The notes under the pieces are model-generated. The model was not told where the DNA came from, did no database searches, and saw only the letters and a program-made list of their open reading frames with translations. This document shows, piece after piece, positions 30,568-39,124 of a stretch of DNA of 64,000 nt (its first letter is position 1; each line of letters begins with the position of its first letter). The translations under genes were made by a program, and so were the position numbers. This DNA is from UBA11704 sp964491805 (GTDB lineage Bacteria; Patescibacteriota; Minisyncoccia; Phycocordibacterales; UBA5272), in assembly GCA_964491805.1 (NCBI GenBank), contig CAZBGU010000001.1:62001-126000 (forward strand), in the 5' to 3' direction.

Positions 30568-33363
30568 ATGACAACACAATCCGAACAACAACTTGAAGAA
30601 ACTTTGATTGAACAACTAAAAGGGTTAGGATTTTCTGTTGTCACAATTGCAGATAAAGATTCATTACAACAGAATTTAAAAGTTCAACTTGAGAAGTTTA
30701 ATAAAATAACTTTTTCAGATTCTGAGTTTACAAAAATACTAAATCATTTAAATAAGGGTGACAGGTTCCAGAAAGCAAAGACACTACGTGACCGATTTGT
30801 ATTAACACGAGATGACGAAAGTACTTTTTATATACGTTTCTTTAATATGGATATGTGGTGTCAGAATGAGTATCAAGTAACCCACCAAGTTACTCAAATT
30901 GGTAAATATGAAAACCGCTACGATGTAACCCTCCTTATTAATGGTCTTCCTCTTGTCCAGGTTGAGCTCAAGCGTCGTGGTATAGAAATGAAAGAAGCTT
31001 TTAATCAGATACAAAGATATCACAAACATTCGTTTACTGGAACGCTCTTTGAATATATACAAATCTTCGTTATTTCTAATGGAGTAAATACAAAATACTT
31101 TTCTAATAATCCAAAGCAATCATTCGAACAGACTTTTTACTGGACTGATAAAGAAAATAGAAAGATATCAAATCTAGATGAGTTCGCAAGTGCTTTTCTT
31201 GAGAAATGTACAGTATCAGAAATGATTGCTGAGTATATTGTTCTTGCTGAAGCTAAACAAATACCGATGACACTTCGTCCGTATCAGTACTATGCTGTAA
31301 AAGCAATTGAGGAACGAGTAAGAGAGTCAGACAAGAATGGTTATATATGGCACACAACAGGATCAGGAAAGACACTTACTTCATTTAAAGCAAGTCAGAT
31401 ACTTTCACAAATACCAGAAGTTAAGAAAGTGCTTTTTGTGGTAGATAGAAAAGATTTAGATATTCAAACAACAAAAGAATTCAACTCATTCTCTGATGGT
31501 TCGGTAGACGGAACAGATAATACAATTAGTTTGGTAAATCAACTTAAAGATACAAATAGAAAGTTAATTGTAACTACTATTCAAAAACTTGATATTGCGA
31601 TTGGTAGAGATAATTACTTACAACAGTTTGAATATCTAGCAAATGAGAAGGTTGTAGTGATATTTGATGAATGTCATAGAAGTCAGTTCGGACAGACACA
31701 TGCTCGCATTAAAGCATTCTTTAAGAGGGCTCAATTATTTGGTTTTACTGGTACACCAATCTTTGCAGAAAATAATGTGGGAGGAGTAACCACGGCAGAT
31801 GTGTTCAGTGAATGTCTCCATAAGTACATTATCACTAATGCTATATCTGATAATAACGTACTTGGTTTTGCTGTTGAGTATGTTGGTAAATATACACAGA
31901 AAAGTCCAGATACATTGGACGCTGATATTTTTGCTGAAACATTAGTTACAGGAATAGATACAAAAGAAGTTCTTGAAAGTTCTGATCGTCTTAATAAGAT
32001 TACTGACTATGTACTTGCAGATTGGAAGAGAAAGACAAAGCAGGGAAAGTTCAATGCTGTATTCGCTGTGTCTTCGGTTGAAGTACTTAAGAAGTATTAC
32101 ACTCTTTTAAAAGATAAGAAGTCAGAAGATTTTAAAATTGCTACTATTTTCACATATCAAGCAAATGAAGACGAGAGTTCAGATATTCTAGATGTCGATG
32201 TATTCGGTGAAGGGTCTACAGTTAATCAACACTCGAGAGAGTTTTTGGAAGAATGTATCAAAGATTATAATAAAGAATTTTCTACAAACTTTTCTACTGA
32301 CAGATTCTATGATTATTACAAAGATTTGCAAAAGAGAATTAAGAGTAAGGAAGTAGACCTCGTTCTTGTGGTCAACATGTTCTTGACTGGTTTTGATAGT
32401 CCATTGTTAAATACTTTGTATGTAGATAAGAATTTACGTTACCACGGACTTATACAAGCGTATTCAAGAACAAATAGATTACTTAATTCTGACAAGCCAC
32501 ATGGTAACATTGTTTCATTTAGAAACTTGAAAGAAGCAACAGATAAAGCTCTTGCACTCTTTGGTGATGAAAATGCAAAAGAAGTTGTATTTAAGAAGCC
32601 ATATGAAGACCAGAAGAAAGAGTTTGAAAATAAGTTAACAGAATTGAAGGAAAAAGTGCCAACACTTGAATCTATTGATTTGTTACAAGGTGAAGAAGAA
32701 AAAGCAGGATTTGTAAAAACATTCCGTGACCTACTTCGTATTAAATCTTCACTCGAAACATTTGCAGAATTTTCTTTTAGCGATCTTGGGATTTCAGAAC
32801 AAGAGTTTTATGACTATCAAAGTAAGTATTTGGATATTTATGAAGAACGTAAGAACTACGAAAGTGAGGCAGAATCTATATTGGATCAGATTGATTTTGA
32901 AATTGAATTAACCGTTAGAGACGTTATTAACTTTGATTATATTATTCATTTAATTGCAGGGCTTAAGAATATTACTTCTGATACTGTTCGAGAAAAGAAG
33001 ACAGAAGAAATCTTACGTCTATTTGATAGAGATGTTCAGTTAAGAAAGAAGAAGGATCTTATCAAGAAGTTTATCGAAGAGAATTTGCCAAAGATTGTTG
33101 AGGGTGGGGATGTTGAAAAAGCTTTCGCAGATTTCTGGACAAGTGAAAGATCTGAAAAGTTAAAAGAGATTGCTATTTCTGAAAATATCTCGGTAGAGAA
33201 AATTGAAAAATTGGTTGGTGAATATTTGTATACAGAGAGATTGCCTTCTGGGCAAGAGATTGTTGATTTGTTACCTGAAGCACCAAAGATTTTAGAAAGA
33301 CAAGGAATTATAGATCGTATTAAGGGTGCAATTGAAGATGTTGTAGATATGTTTGAATGGTAG
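30568..33363 (+). CDS. hsdR: Type I restriction endonuclease subunit HsdR
   Basis: 931 residues. The N-terminal nuclease domain shows the PD-(D/E)XK core DVTLLINGLPLVQVELKRRG near residue 118. The superfamily 2 translocase follows: Walker A YIWHTTGSGKT near 256, motif II VVIFDECHRSQFG near 362, motif III LFGFTGTPIF near 391, and motif VI LIQAYSRTNRLL near 630. The C-terminal helical region (700-931) docks on HsdM/HsdS. The subunit translocates DNA and cuts unmodified targets far from the site. It completes the hsdMS...R operon, which is split by the RT and GHKL genes. It looks intact. Confidence 0.95.
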   Translation: MTTQSEQQLEETLIEQLKGLGFSVVTIADKDSLQQNLKVQLEKFNKITFSDSEFTKILNHLNKGDRFQKAKTLRDRFVLTRDDESTFYIRFFNMDMWCQNEYQVTHQVTQIGKYENRYDVTLLINGLPLVQVELKRRGIEMKEAFNQIQRYHKHSFTGTLFEYIQIFVISNGVNTKYFSNNPKQSFEQTFYWTDKENRKISNLDEFASAFLEKCTVSEMIAEYIVLAEAKQIPMTLRPYQYYAVKAIEERVRESDKNGYIWHTTGSGKTLTSFKASQILSQIPEVKKVLFVVDRKDLDIQTTKEFNSFSDGSVDGTDNTISLVNQLKDTNRKLIVTTIQKLDIAIGRDNYLQQFEYLANEKVVVIFDECHRSQFGQTHARIKAFFKRAQLFGFTGTPIFAENNVGGVTTADVFSECLHKYIITNAISDNNVLGFAVEYVGKYTQKSPDTLDADIFAETLVTGIDTKEVLESSDRLNKITDYVLADWKRKTKQGKFNAVFAVSSVEVLKKYYTLLKDKKSEDFKIATIFTYQANEDESSDILDVDVFGEGSTVNQHSREFLEECIKDYNKEFSTNFSTDRFYDYYKDLQKRIKSKEVDLVLVVNMFLTGFDSPLLNTLYVDKNLRYHGLIQAYSRTNRLLNSDKPHGNIVSFRNLKEATDKALALFGDENAKEVVFKKPYEDQKKEFENKLTELKEKVPTLESIDLLQGEEEKAGFVKTFRDLLRIKSSLETFAEFSFSDLGISEQEFYDYQSKYLDIYEERKNYESEAESILDQIDFEIELTVRDVINFDYIIHLIAGLKNITSDTVREKKTEEILRLFDRDVQLRKKKDLIKKFIEENLPKIVEGGDVEKAFADFWTSERSEKLKEIAISENISVEKIEKLVGEYLYTERLPSGQEIVDLLPEAPKILERQGIIDRIKGAIEDVVDMFEW

Positions 33364-33364
33364 A

Positions 33365-34690
33365 TTAACCTAAAGTAATTACTTTGTTCTTTAAAAGAAT
33401 CTTACTTTTAAAACATCCTAGTAGTTCTCTCTTTTCTATATCACTTCCTTCTTTAAGAATATATTTAGCGTAGTTACGAATATCTACGTCCTTAATCTTA
33501 ATTTGCTTTGTATCTCCTAAAACGCTCCTTTGGAAGCTCTTAATTCTCTCAACTTCAGTTCGTATCTTTTCTTTCATTCCTATCTCATCTAGGTCAATTT
33601 TGTCTAGTAATTCTTGGAACTGTTTTATGAGTTCATCTTCGTTGGTATAACCACATTTACAGTTCTTATCTTTCGACTTTGTACATGCATAATATACGTA
33701 ACGATGAACATTTCCATTTTGTTGTTTCTTTATCTTTTCATCGGCTGTAATACCAGAACCACATAGCCCACAAGTCATTAATTTAGTAAAAGCAAATTCT
33801 CTGTTATTAAATTCTGTTCTTGTAACTTGTCTTGTTAATTGAGATTGCACCTGATCATAGAGTTCTTTGGTAATGAGTGGTTTATGACTACCTTTATACC
33901 AGTTACCACTTTTTCTTGGATACTCAAATTCTCCATAGTAAAAAGTATTCTTTAAAAGTAAATTAATGTTTCCTAAACTAAGGTGTTTCTTTCCGTATGA
34001 AGTTCTAAAATTAAGATCGAATTTAAGCCAGTGGTAAACCTTTAAGCAACTCCATTTATCATAAGCAATCTTTTCAAACATTTCCTTGATAATGTGACCT
34101 CTATCTGGATCAATATACGTCTGACATTTTCTGTCCATTCTATTTTCTTTTAAATATCCAGTAGGGGCTGGGCATGGCCATAAACCCATCTCTACTCTTG
34201 TTCTTAATCCTCGTTTTACATTTACACTTTTGTTATCATTCTCTAGTTTTGCTTGAGAACATAAAATCATTAGTAAAAACTTTTCATTAGGTGAATTACT
34301 AAATGTTTGTCCATATGTTCGTATTTGAAAAAGTAATTGTTGATCCATAAGATCTACTATTGAACCTAAGTCACCTGCATTTCTACTAATTCTTGAAGCG
34401 TCCCATGCTAAGATTCCATTAAACCTTCCTCTTTTAATATCTTCTAGTATTTCTTTAAAAACTGGTCGTTGTCCTGAATCTTTAGCAGAATGAGATTCTC
34501 GTCTAATATCTACTATTTCAAGACCTTCTCTTTCTGCTAATCTAAGCATTTCTTTAATTTGAGAATCAATAGATAAGATTTGTCTTTCTTCTGATTCAGT
34601 ACTTTTTCTACTATACAAAACGTACTTCATTTTTTGAACTGGTAAAGCCGTCATATTACCCATAAGCCCAAATGTTTGTTGTTGTTCCAT
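33365..34690 (-). CDS. Large serine recombinase
   Basis: 441 residues. The N-terminal resolvase domain has the active-site serine in KYVLYSRKSTESEE (S30 by pattern) and the conserved arginines in AWDASRISRN near 95. A Recombinase domain follows (about 170-270, APTGYLKEN...), then a zinc-ribbon-like beta domain with CGLCGSG and CTKSKDKNCKCG, and a C-terminal coiled-coil. This layout is typical of phage or transposon integrases and excisionases. The stop is 1 bp after the hsdR stop on the opposite strand. It is the only recombinase in the island and a candidate for its mobility, although tRNA-end sites are more typical of tyrosine recombinases. Confidence 0.92.
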   Translation of the reverse strand: MEQQQTFGLMGNMTALPVQKMKYVLYSRKSTESEERQILSIDSQIKEMLRLAEREGLEIVDIRRESHSAKDSGQRPVFKEILEDIKRGRFNGILAWDASRISRNAGDLGSIVDLMDQQLLFQIRTYGQTFSNSPNEKFLLMILCSQAKLENDNKSVNVKRGLRTRVEMGLWPCPAPTGYLKENRMDRKCQTYIDPDRGHIIKEMFEKIAYDKWSCLKVYHWLKFDLNFRTSYGKKHLSLGNINLLLKNTFYYGEFEYPRKSGNWYKGSHKPLITKELYDQVQSQLTRQVTRTEFNNREFAFTKLMTCGLCGSGITADEKIKKQQNGNVHRYVYYACTKSKDKNCKCGYTNEDELIKQFQELLDKIDLDEIGMKEKIRTEVERIKSFQRSVLGDTKQIKIKDVDIRNYAKYILKEGSDIEKRELLGCFKSKILLKNKVITLG

Positions 34691-35028
34691 ATTATATTAA
34701 TGACAGAACCAAAAACCCTGCATAGTCTATGCAGAACTAAAAAAGGCGACATTGTGAGAGATTTATTTGTCTATAAAAATGCCTTAGCAAAAGACCTTTT
34801 ATGCGATATAATAGATCAATTAATACAAGAGTATTAAGAAGAAAAATTTGCAGTAGCCTAACCCTTTAGTTCCTAGACCTAGAGGTATGGTGAAAAAACC
34901 AGTCGAGGATAAACAACCCATCATGTGGGATTTACCTTGACTGGTCGTATCTGGAAACGGATATGGATGGCGCAAGCTGTCACTCACGTGGTGGGCTTTT
35001 TGTGTCTTAAAAAACCAGTCAAAAAAAT
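34691..35028 (+). other. Long untranslated region before the DUF4268 gene
   Basis: 338 bp between the recombinase (minus) and the DUF4268 gene (plus). It contains a small CTGCATAG/CTATGCAG hairpin near 34718-34735 that follows the recombinase start, and the structured leader described separately. No gene was found. Confidence 0.6.
34893..35020 (+). promoter_or_regulatory. Structured leader RNA with competing CCAGTC/GACTGG pairings
   Basis: AAAAAACCAGTC occurs twice (34893-34904 and 35009-35020). A single complementary GACTGGT lies between (34939-34945), so two mutually exclusive hairpins are possible. A CCCA-TCATG-TGGG hairpin sits at 34917-34929. GTGGTGGGCTTTTT near 34988-35001 looks like a terminator 3' half. 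The second copy ends 8 nt before the ATG at 35029. The layout fits an attenuator or riboswitch-like leader; no known class was recognised. Confidence 0.4.
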
Positions 35029-35964
35029 ATGTATAACGAAAATAAATTAGGTACGTTAAAGAAAGTTGAATTAAGAGAAGCCTGGAAACATGAAGCTAAT
35101 GATTTCACTAAGTGGTTAGCTCTGGAAGAAAACTTAAGACTTCTTGGTGATGAAATTGGTTTTGATATTAAACTAATACAAACAGAAGCAAGCGTAGGAA
35201 GTTTTAATGTAGACATTCTAGCCGAAGAAGAAAATACTGGTCATAAAATAATTATTGAAAATCAACTCGAAGTAACCAACCATGATCATTTAGGTAAACT
35301 TGTTACGTACGCTTCAGGATATGATGCGAAAGTAATAGTGTGGACAGTTAAAGATGTTAGAGAAGAACATCGACAAGCGATAGACTGGTTAAATGAACAT
35401 ACTGATGAAGATATAGAATTTTATTTAATACGAATTGAATTATGGCAAATTGGAGATTCAGCCTTTGCTCCAAAATTTGAAGTAATATCAAAACCAAATG
35501 ACTGGACTAAAGCAGTAAGAAATTCCACTGATATAGCTGAACTTACAGACACTAAAGTTAAGCAGTTAGAATTTTGGAACTTACTTAAAGATTATGCAAA
35601 ACAAAGTTACCCGAAAATAAGGTTACAGAAAACATATCCAAAGCATTGGACTAATATAAGTATTGGTAATAGTGGTGCATATATTTCTCTTACGATAAAC
35701 TCAAGAGAAAATCTTTTTGGTACAGAGTTATATGTTCCAGATAACAAGGAATTATATAAACAACTAGCAGATCATAAAGATGAAATCGAGAATGAGTTAG
35801 GAGAACAAGTTGAATGGATGGAGTTACAAGAAAAGAAAGCTAGTAGAATAAAAGTCTCTAGATCTGGTAACTTTGAGCAGACCGAAAAGTGGGAAGAATA
35901 TTTTGAATGGATGCTTAAAGAAACTGAGAAGTTTCAAAGAGTATTTCCTAGGTATTTGAAGTAG
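35029..35964 (+). CDS. DUF4268-type PD-(D/E)XK nuclease-like protein
   Basis: 311 residues. The N-terminal half contains a nuclease-like core. LRLLGDEIGFDIKLIQTEAS is followed by GSFNVDILAEE, then IIIENQLEVTNHDHLGKLVT, matching the D...ExQ pattern of this PD-(D/E)XK group. Then come VIVWTVKDVREEHRQAIDWL and the family string IRIELWQIGDSAFAPKFEVI. The C-terminal half matches the DUF4268 domain (LEFWNLLKDYAKQ...). Members are often found near restriction and defence genes; activity is unproven. It is preceded by the unusual leader RNA. Its end overlaps the end of the convergent HTH gene by 17 bp. Confidence 0.75.
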   Translation: MYNENKLGTLKKVELREAWKHEANDFTKWLALEENLRLLGDEIGFDIKLIQTEASVGSFNVDILAEEENTGHKIIIENQLEVTNHDHLGKLVTYASGYDAKVIVWTVKDVREEHRQAIDWLNEHTDEDIEFYLIRIELWQIGDSAFAPKFEVISKPNDWTKAVRNSTDIAELTDTKVKQLEFWNLLKDYAKQSYPKIRLQKTYPKHWTNISIGNSGAYISLTINSRENLFGTELYVPDNKELYKQLADHKDEIENELGEQVEWMELQEKKASRIKVSRSGNFEQTEKWEEYFEWMLKETEKFQRVFPRYLK

Positions 35965-36367
35965 GTTTTGTTTCCTTCTTTTTGTCCTGCACCCAACCTT
36001 CAATCCACTTATCTACTTCTTTTTCAGCTTTCAACATTTCTAGTTTATGTTCTTCTTCGAGTAGGTTTACTTCTCTTCTAATGATGAATGGTTTCCTATA
36101 CTCTCTGTGTCTATGACTTAACCAATAGGTAGTAGCTCTCATTTCTCCTTTTTTGATTCCATTTAAGATATTACTTTCGGCATGATCATTAACAAAATCA
36201 ATTCCGTTATCAAGACACTCTTTTACTGCTAAAGAAAAATCAATATCTTCATCTAACCACCTGTAGTATGTATTTCTTGATATTCCAACTTTCTCGCAGG
36301 CATGTTGGATGATAGGAGTTTTCATAAGCTCCTCAAGGAACTTTGTCTTTACTCTATGCTTCTTCAT
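35948..36367 (-). CDS. Small HTH protein (phage terminase small-subunit-like)
   Basis: 139 residues. A helix-turn-helix is visible near the N-terminus: TPIIQHACEKVGISRNTYYR followed by WLDEDIDFSLAVKECL, the phBC6A51/terminase small subunit pattern. The rest is helical and charged, with a Lys/Glu-rich tail (DKKKETKPTSNT). It overlaps the upstream ParB-methyltransferase by 4 bp (ATGA type), so the two are translationally coupled. No terminase large subunit is present, so it may act as a DNA-binding partner of the methyltransferase instead. Confidence 0.65.
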   Translation of the reverse strand: MKKHRVKTKFLEELMKTPIIQHACEKVGISRNTYYRWLDEDIDFSLAVKECLDNGIDFVNDHAESNILNGIKKGEMRATTYWLSHRHREYRKPFIIRREVNLLEEEHKLEMLKAEKEVDKWIEGWVQDKKKETKPTSNT

Positions 36368-37629
36368 AAATGTTCAACTACTGGTTTTCTGCCTGTCAGC
36401 CTAAAATAGCGGAGCGAAATTAAATCACAAAATGCTGGCTCTAACTCACAGCCGTATACCTTCCGACCAAGGGCTTCAGCACATAAAATGCTACTACCTG
36501 ATCCAAGGAAGCTATCTAGAATAATATCATTTATCTTGGTACATCTTTTGATTGCTTTCTCATGAAGTTGTGGAGGTTTTGATGTTGCATGTTCATAATC
36601 TTTTGATGATAATCTTTTTTCCATCCAAATATCATTTATGTCATCAAATAACTGATTTCCAGTGCCTACTTCCTTATTCATGACTTCGTTAAGACTAGTT
36701 ACCGATTCTGTAAGATATGGTTTACCTCGAGTACCATATACCACAGGTTCGTATGCTTTATTAAAAGCAACTTTAGGAACAGGGTTCTGTGAATTTTTTA
36801 TCCATAAGCATACACGTTTATTATTAATCCCAAGGGAACGATATAGTTCTTGTACTACTCCAATGTAAACTTGGTCACACCAATAGAATACATGAGTGTC
36901 TTTGTTTGATACCGATAAAGCACATTCCATGCTCTTTTTTAGAAATGTTTTATATTCATCAAAAGTACGAGTATCGTTAACATTTCCTCCGTAGTCTTTT
37001 TTACCACCAATTCCACCGTCATAGTTAATGTTTATGTTGTACACGGGATCAGAGTAAATCATTGACACTTTCTCTTTACCAAGTAGTCTTTTTAAAACAT
37101 TAGGATCAGTAGAATCTCCACAGATAACTTTATGATTACCGAGGTGAATAATGTCGCCAAGCTTAGTCTTTGGTTTCTTTATCTTCTTAAGTTCTTCTTC
37201 GACGTTAAAATCATCATCGACAACGTCTTTTTCTTCGTCTAACATTTCGCTAAGTTCAATATCATTGAACCCTGCGAAGGAGAGGGTTTCAACATCAAAG
37301 GACTTTAGTAACTCAAAATCCCAGTCACCACCAAGTTTGTTAGAGGCGATTAGATACTCTTTAGATTCTTTTTCTGTTAGTTTGCGGTTAGGTACACGAA
37401 CGTCAATTAATTCTCCACCACGACTAAGAAGTTGTAATGCTTTAATACGTTGATGACCTGCTAGTATTTTTCCATCTAAATCAATAGCAGGGACTTCTAC
37501 TAGATTGAATTTCTTTAGACTTCTTGTAAGATCCGACATTTGCTTGTCGGTAATGACACGAGGATTTACATCCTGAGGAATAAGGTTGTTAACTGTTTTT
37601 TGGACAGTGGACCAGTTTAGTTTTAGCAT
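36364..37629 (-). CDS. ParB-like domain fused to DNA methyltransferase
   Basis: 421 residues. Residues 1-110 form a ParB/sulfiredoxin-like domain (NPRVITDKQMSDLTRSL, KILAGHQRIKAL). The rest is a beta-class DNA methyltransferase: the catalytic motif IV is SDPVYNININYDGG near residue 192 and motif I is DSFLGSGSSILCAEALGR near 378. The usual DPPY is DPVY here, a change at a conserved catalytic-loop residue that may alter activity. Such ParB-methylase fusions are common on phages and integrated elements. The target base (N6-adenine or N4-cytosine) cannot be decided. It is coupled to the HTH gene that follows. Confidence 0.85.
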   Translation of the reverse strand: MLKLNWSTVQKTVNNLIPQDVNPRVITDKQMSDLTRSLKKFNLVEVPAIDLDGKILAGHQRIKALQLLSRGGELIDVRVPNRKLTEKESKEYLIASNKLGGDWDFELLKSFDVETLSFAGFNDIELSEMLDEEKDVVDDDFNVEEELKKIKKPKTKLGDIIHLGNHKVICGDSTDPNVLKRLLGKEKVSMIYSDPVYNININYDGGIGGKKDYGGNVNDTRTFDEYKTFLKKSMECALSVSNKDTHVFYWCDQVYIGVVQELYRSLGINNKRVCLWIKNSQNPVPKVAFNKAYEPVVYGTRGKPYLTESVTSLNEVMNKEVGTGNQLFDDINDIWMEKRLSSKDYEHATSKPPQLHEKAIKRCTKINDIILDSFLGSGSSILCAEALGRKVYGCELEPAFCDLISLRYFRLTGRKPVVEHL

Positions 37630-37913
37630 AAGCTACAATGAAAAAATTAGTTGTTAATTTTGTCATTTGTAAACTTGTTTATCTTAATCTAATACTGAAT
37701 CCTATAACCTCCACTTCTTTAGCATAGCAGTATCAAGTATAAAATGTCAAAGTACAACATAAAAGTAAAGTGTAAAGAGGTTCTTAATTAGATACTAAAG
37801 TACTGTCACTTTTGTCACTTTTTATAGCCACTCGAGGAGCGTCGTTTTAGAAAAATTAAAATGTTAAAAATAACCTTACAGGTCTTATCATCAAAAGGTT
37901 CTAAATCGAGGAT

Positions 37914-37966
37914 GCCCGCATATGTAAAATACCAGACTTCAAGTCTGGTATTTTACATATGCGGGC
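37914..37966. repeat. 26-bp perfect palindrome near the island end
   Basis: Arms 37914-37939 and 37941-37966 are perfect inverted copies around a single C, beginning GCCCGCATATG and ending CATATGCGGGC. No T tract follows on either side. Confidence 0.85.
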
Positions 37967-38060
37967 CCACAGCACATGACCTGCGTCGTGTGTGTGGGGA
38001 ATCGAATGGGGGCCGAGGAGTCTCCTGTTTCGAGCGAAGCGAGAAACGAGACGAGGTGGC

Positions 38061-38081
38061 CGATTCCTCGTGGGCCCGCCA
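38061..38081 (+). repeat. attR-like direct repeat
   Basis: 21-bp exact copy of the tRNA-Trp 3' end (23943-23963), without the rest of the tRNA. It marks the right end of the island. Confidence 0.9.
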
Positions 38082-38083
38082 CA

Positions 38084-38119
38084 TACAAAATCCGCAAGCA
38101 AGTGCTTGCGGATTTTGTA
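38084..38119 (+). terminator. Terminator beyond attR (ancestral tRNA-Trp terminator)
   Basis: A 17-bp perfect stem (38084-38100 with 38103-38119) has an AT-rich outer part and GCAAGC/GCTTGC core. It is probably the original terminator of tRNA-Trp before the island separated them. Confidence 0.8.
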
Positions 38120-38237
38120 GTATAGTTGGGTCAATAGCGAGAAATTGGCATCTAGTCTTAGATCGTATGGATCATTGGTGCACATGATCAGTAATGTAAT
38201 GAAATGTAATTTCAATAAAAGTTTGCCCTCTTAGTTA

Positions 38238-39107
38238 CTACCTCTCGAGCACTTTGAAGCTGCCGTTTTTCTGGTCAATTGTTATCGTGAAGACTTCTTT
38301 GAATTCCTCTGGCAGACGTATGAAGTGCGAAGCTTCCATATCTTCGATTGATTGTGGATATTTCCTATTTTTTTCTTTATAAGCAAGGATGCCTTTTTCT
38401 ATCATGCTGTAAATAAGGTCCTCTTGTAACCCTTTCGCAACAATTTTCTTTGTGGTTTCATTGTCTGTAGAGTTATAGATTACCTTGAGTAGACTGCGAG
38501 CTATACGTGCATCTTCATCACTACGTATTGGCTTAGGACTGTTCCTTCCTGCGATGGTTGAATATACAAGATAGACTCCGTCAGGGGCGCTCTTCTTGGT
38601 CGACGCAATGGCAAGGTATGATTCTGCTGGTTCATAGTTTCGTGTAAAAAGATAGTACTGTGTTCCAAGATAAAAAGGGATTTGCCACCCATCTCGGATT
38701 GATTGAATACCGTTTTTTGAAATCTTTGCAATGTCATCTAAGGTGGAGACGTTTTTATTTTGTGGAATTGCAAGGATAGCAAAGAGATATGGATATTCAA
38801 ATCGCGGATCGAGTGTTGTGATATTTTTGAAGTAACTTATATAAAAACTTTCCTTTCCATTCCATGCTACGAAATCTTGGATGGCACGGATCCAGTACAT
38901 ATCCGACAGAATATTGTTAAAACCAAAAGAGATATAGGGAAGGATCTGTGGTGGTAGCAGGTTACGCTTCGCGAGTTTGAGTTTTGTTGTGAATGGCGGA
39001 CCAAGACGATCATGACTAACTTGAATGAAGGTAATGACTCCAATAAGTGAAAGTATGAGCACGCCTGTAAGTGCTGCGTGTGGTCTTGTTGGAGTTGTAG
39101 AGTTCAT
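38238..39107 (-). CDS. Membrane-anchored hypothetical protein, TPR-like, 289 aa
   Basis: I do not recognise a named family. One N-terminal span (about residues 12-29, ALTGVLILSLIGVITFIQV) anchors a long helical outer domain. It has a helical-repeat look (SDMYWIRAIQDFVAWNGKES, then YFKNITTLDPRFEYPYLFAI, then YEPAESYLAIASTKKS), consistent with tetratricopeptide-type repeats. It is the last gene of a three-gene minus-strand block after an ABC permease (17-bp gap), so it may be an accessory of that exporter. Confidence 0.55.
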   Translation of the reverse strand: MNSTTPTRPHAALTGVLILSLIGVITFIQVSHDRLGPPFTTKLKLAKRNLLPPQILPYISFGFNNILSDMYWIRAIQDFVAWNGKESFYISYFKNITTLDPRFEYPYLFAILAIPQNKNVSTLDDIAKISKNGIQSIRDGWQIPFYLGTQYYLFTRNYEPAESYLAIASTKKSAPDGVYLVYSTIAGRNSPKPIRSDEDARIARSLLKVIYNSTDNETTKKIVAKGLQEDLIYSMIEKGILAYKEKNRKYPQSIEDMEASHFIRLPEEFKEVFTITIDQKNGSFKVLER

Positions 39108-39124
39108 GGTGAGAATGTCAACGG

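Larger units (their letters stand above)
23943..38081. mobile_element. Genomic island integrated in tRNA-Trp, about 14 kb
   Basis: The segment is bounded by the 21-bp repeat of the tRNA-Trp 3' end. It carries a type I restriction-modification operon with a reverse transcriptase and a GHKL ATPase/nuclease, a large serine recombinase, a DUF4268 nuclease-like gene, a small HTH gene and a ParB-methyltransferase. Its genes are visibly more AT-rich than the flanking backbone. The repeat structure is seen directly; mobility is inferred. Confidence 0.85.
37630..38237. other. Right island end, intergenic
   Basis: About 600 bp. It contains AT-rich sequence upstream of the ParB-methyltransferase, a 26-bp perfect palindrome (37914-37966), a GC-rich structured stretch (37967-38060), the attR-like repeat (38061-38081), a terminator (38084-38119) and the 3' flank of the next minus-strand gene. 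Open frames here are not convincing. Confidence 0.6.

Noticed and set aside
35948..36367. Prophage call based on the terminase-small-subunit-like HTH
   Set aside because: No large terminase, portal, capsid or tail gene is present. One HTH gene and a methyltransferase do not make a prophage.
38000..38081. Possible second tRNA at the right island end
   Set aside because: Only the last 21 bases match tRNA-Trp. No acceptor 5' strand, D arm or anticodon arm can be drawn upstream.
37861..38187. Open frame of 108 codons across the island right end
   Set aside because: It runs through the 26-bp palindrome, the att repeat and the terminator, so it cannot be a conserved gene.
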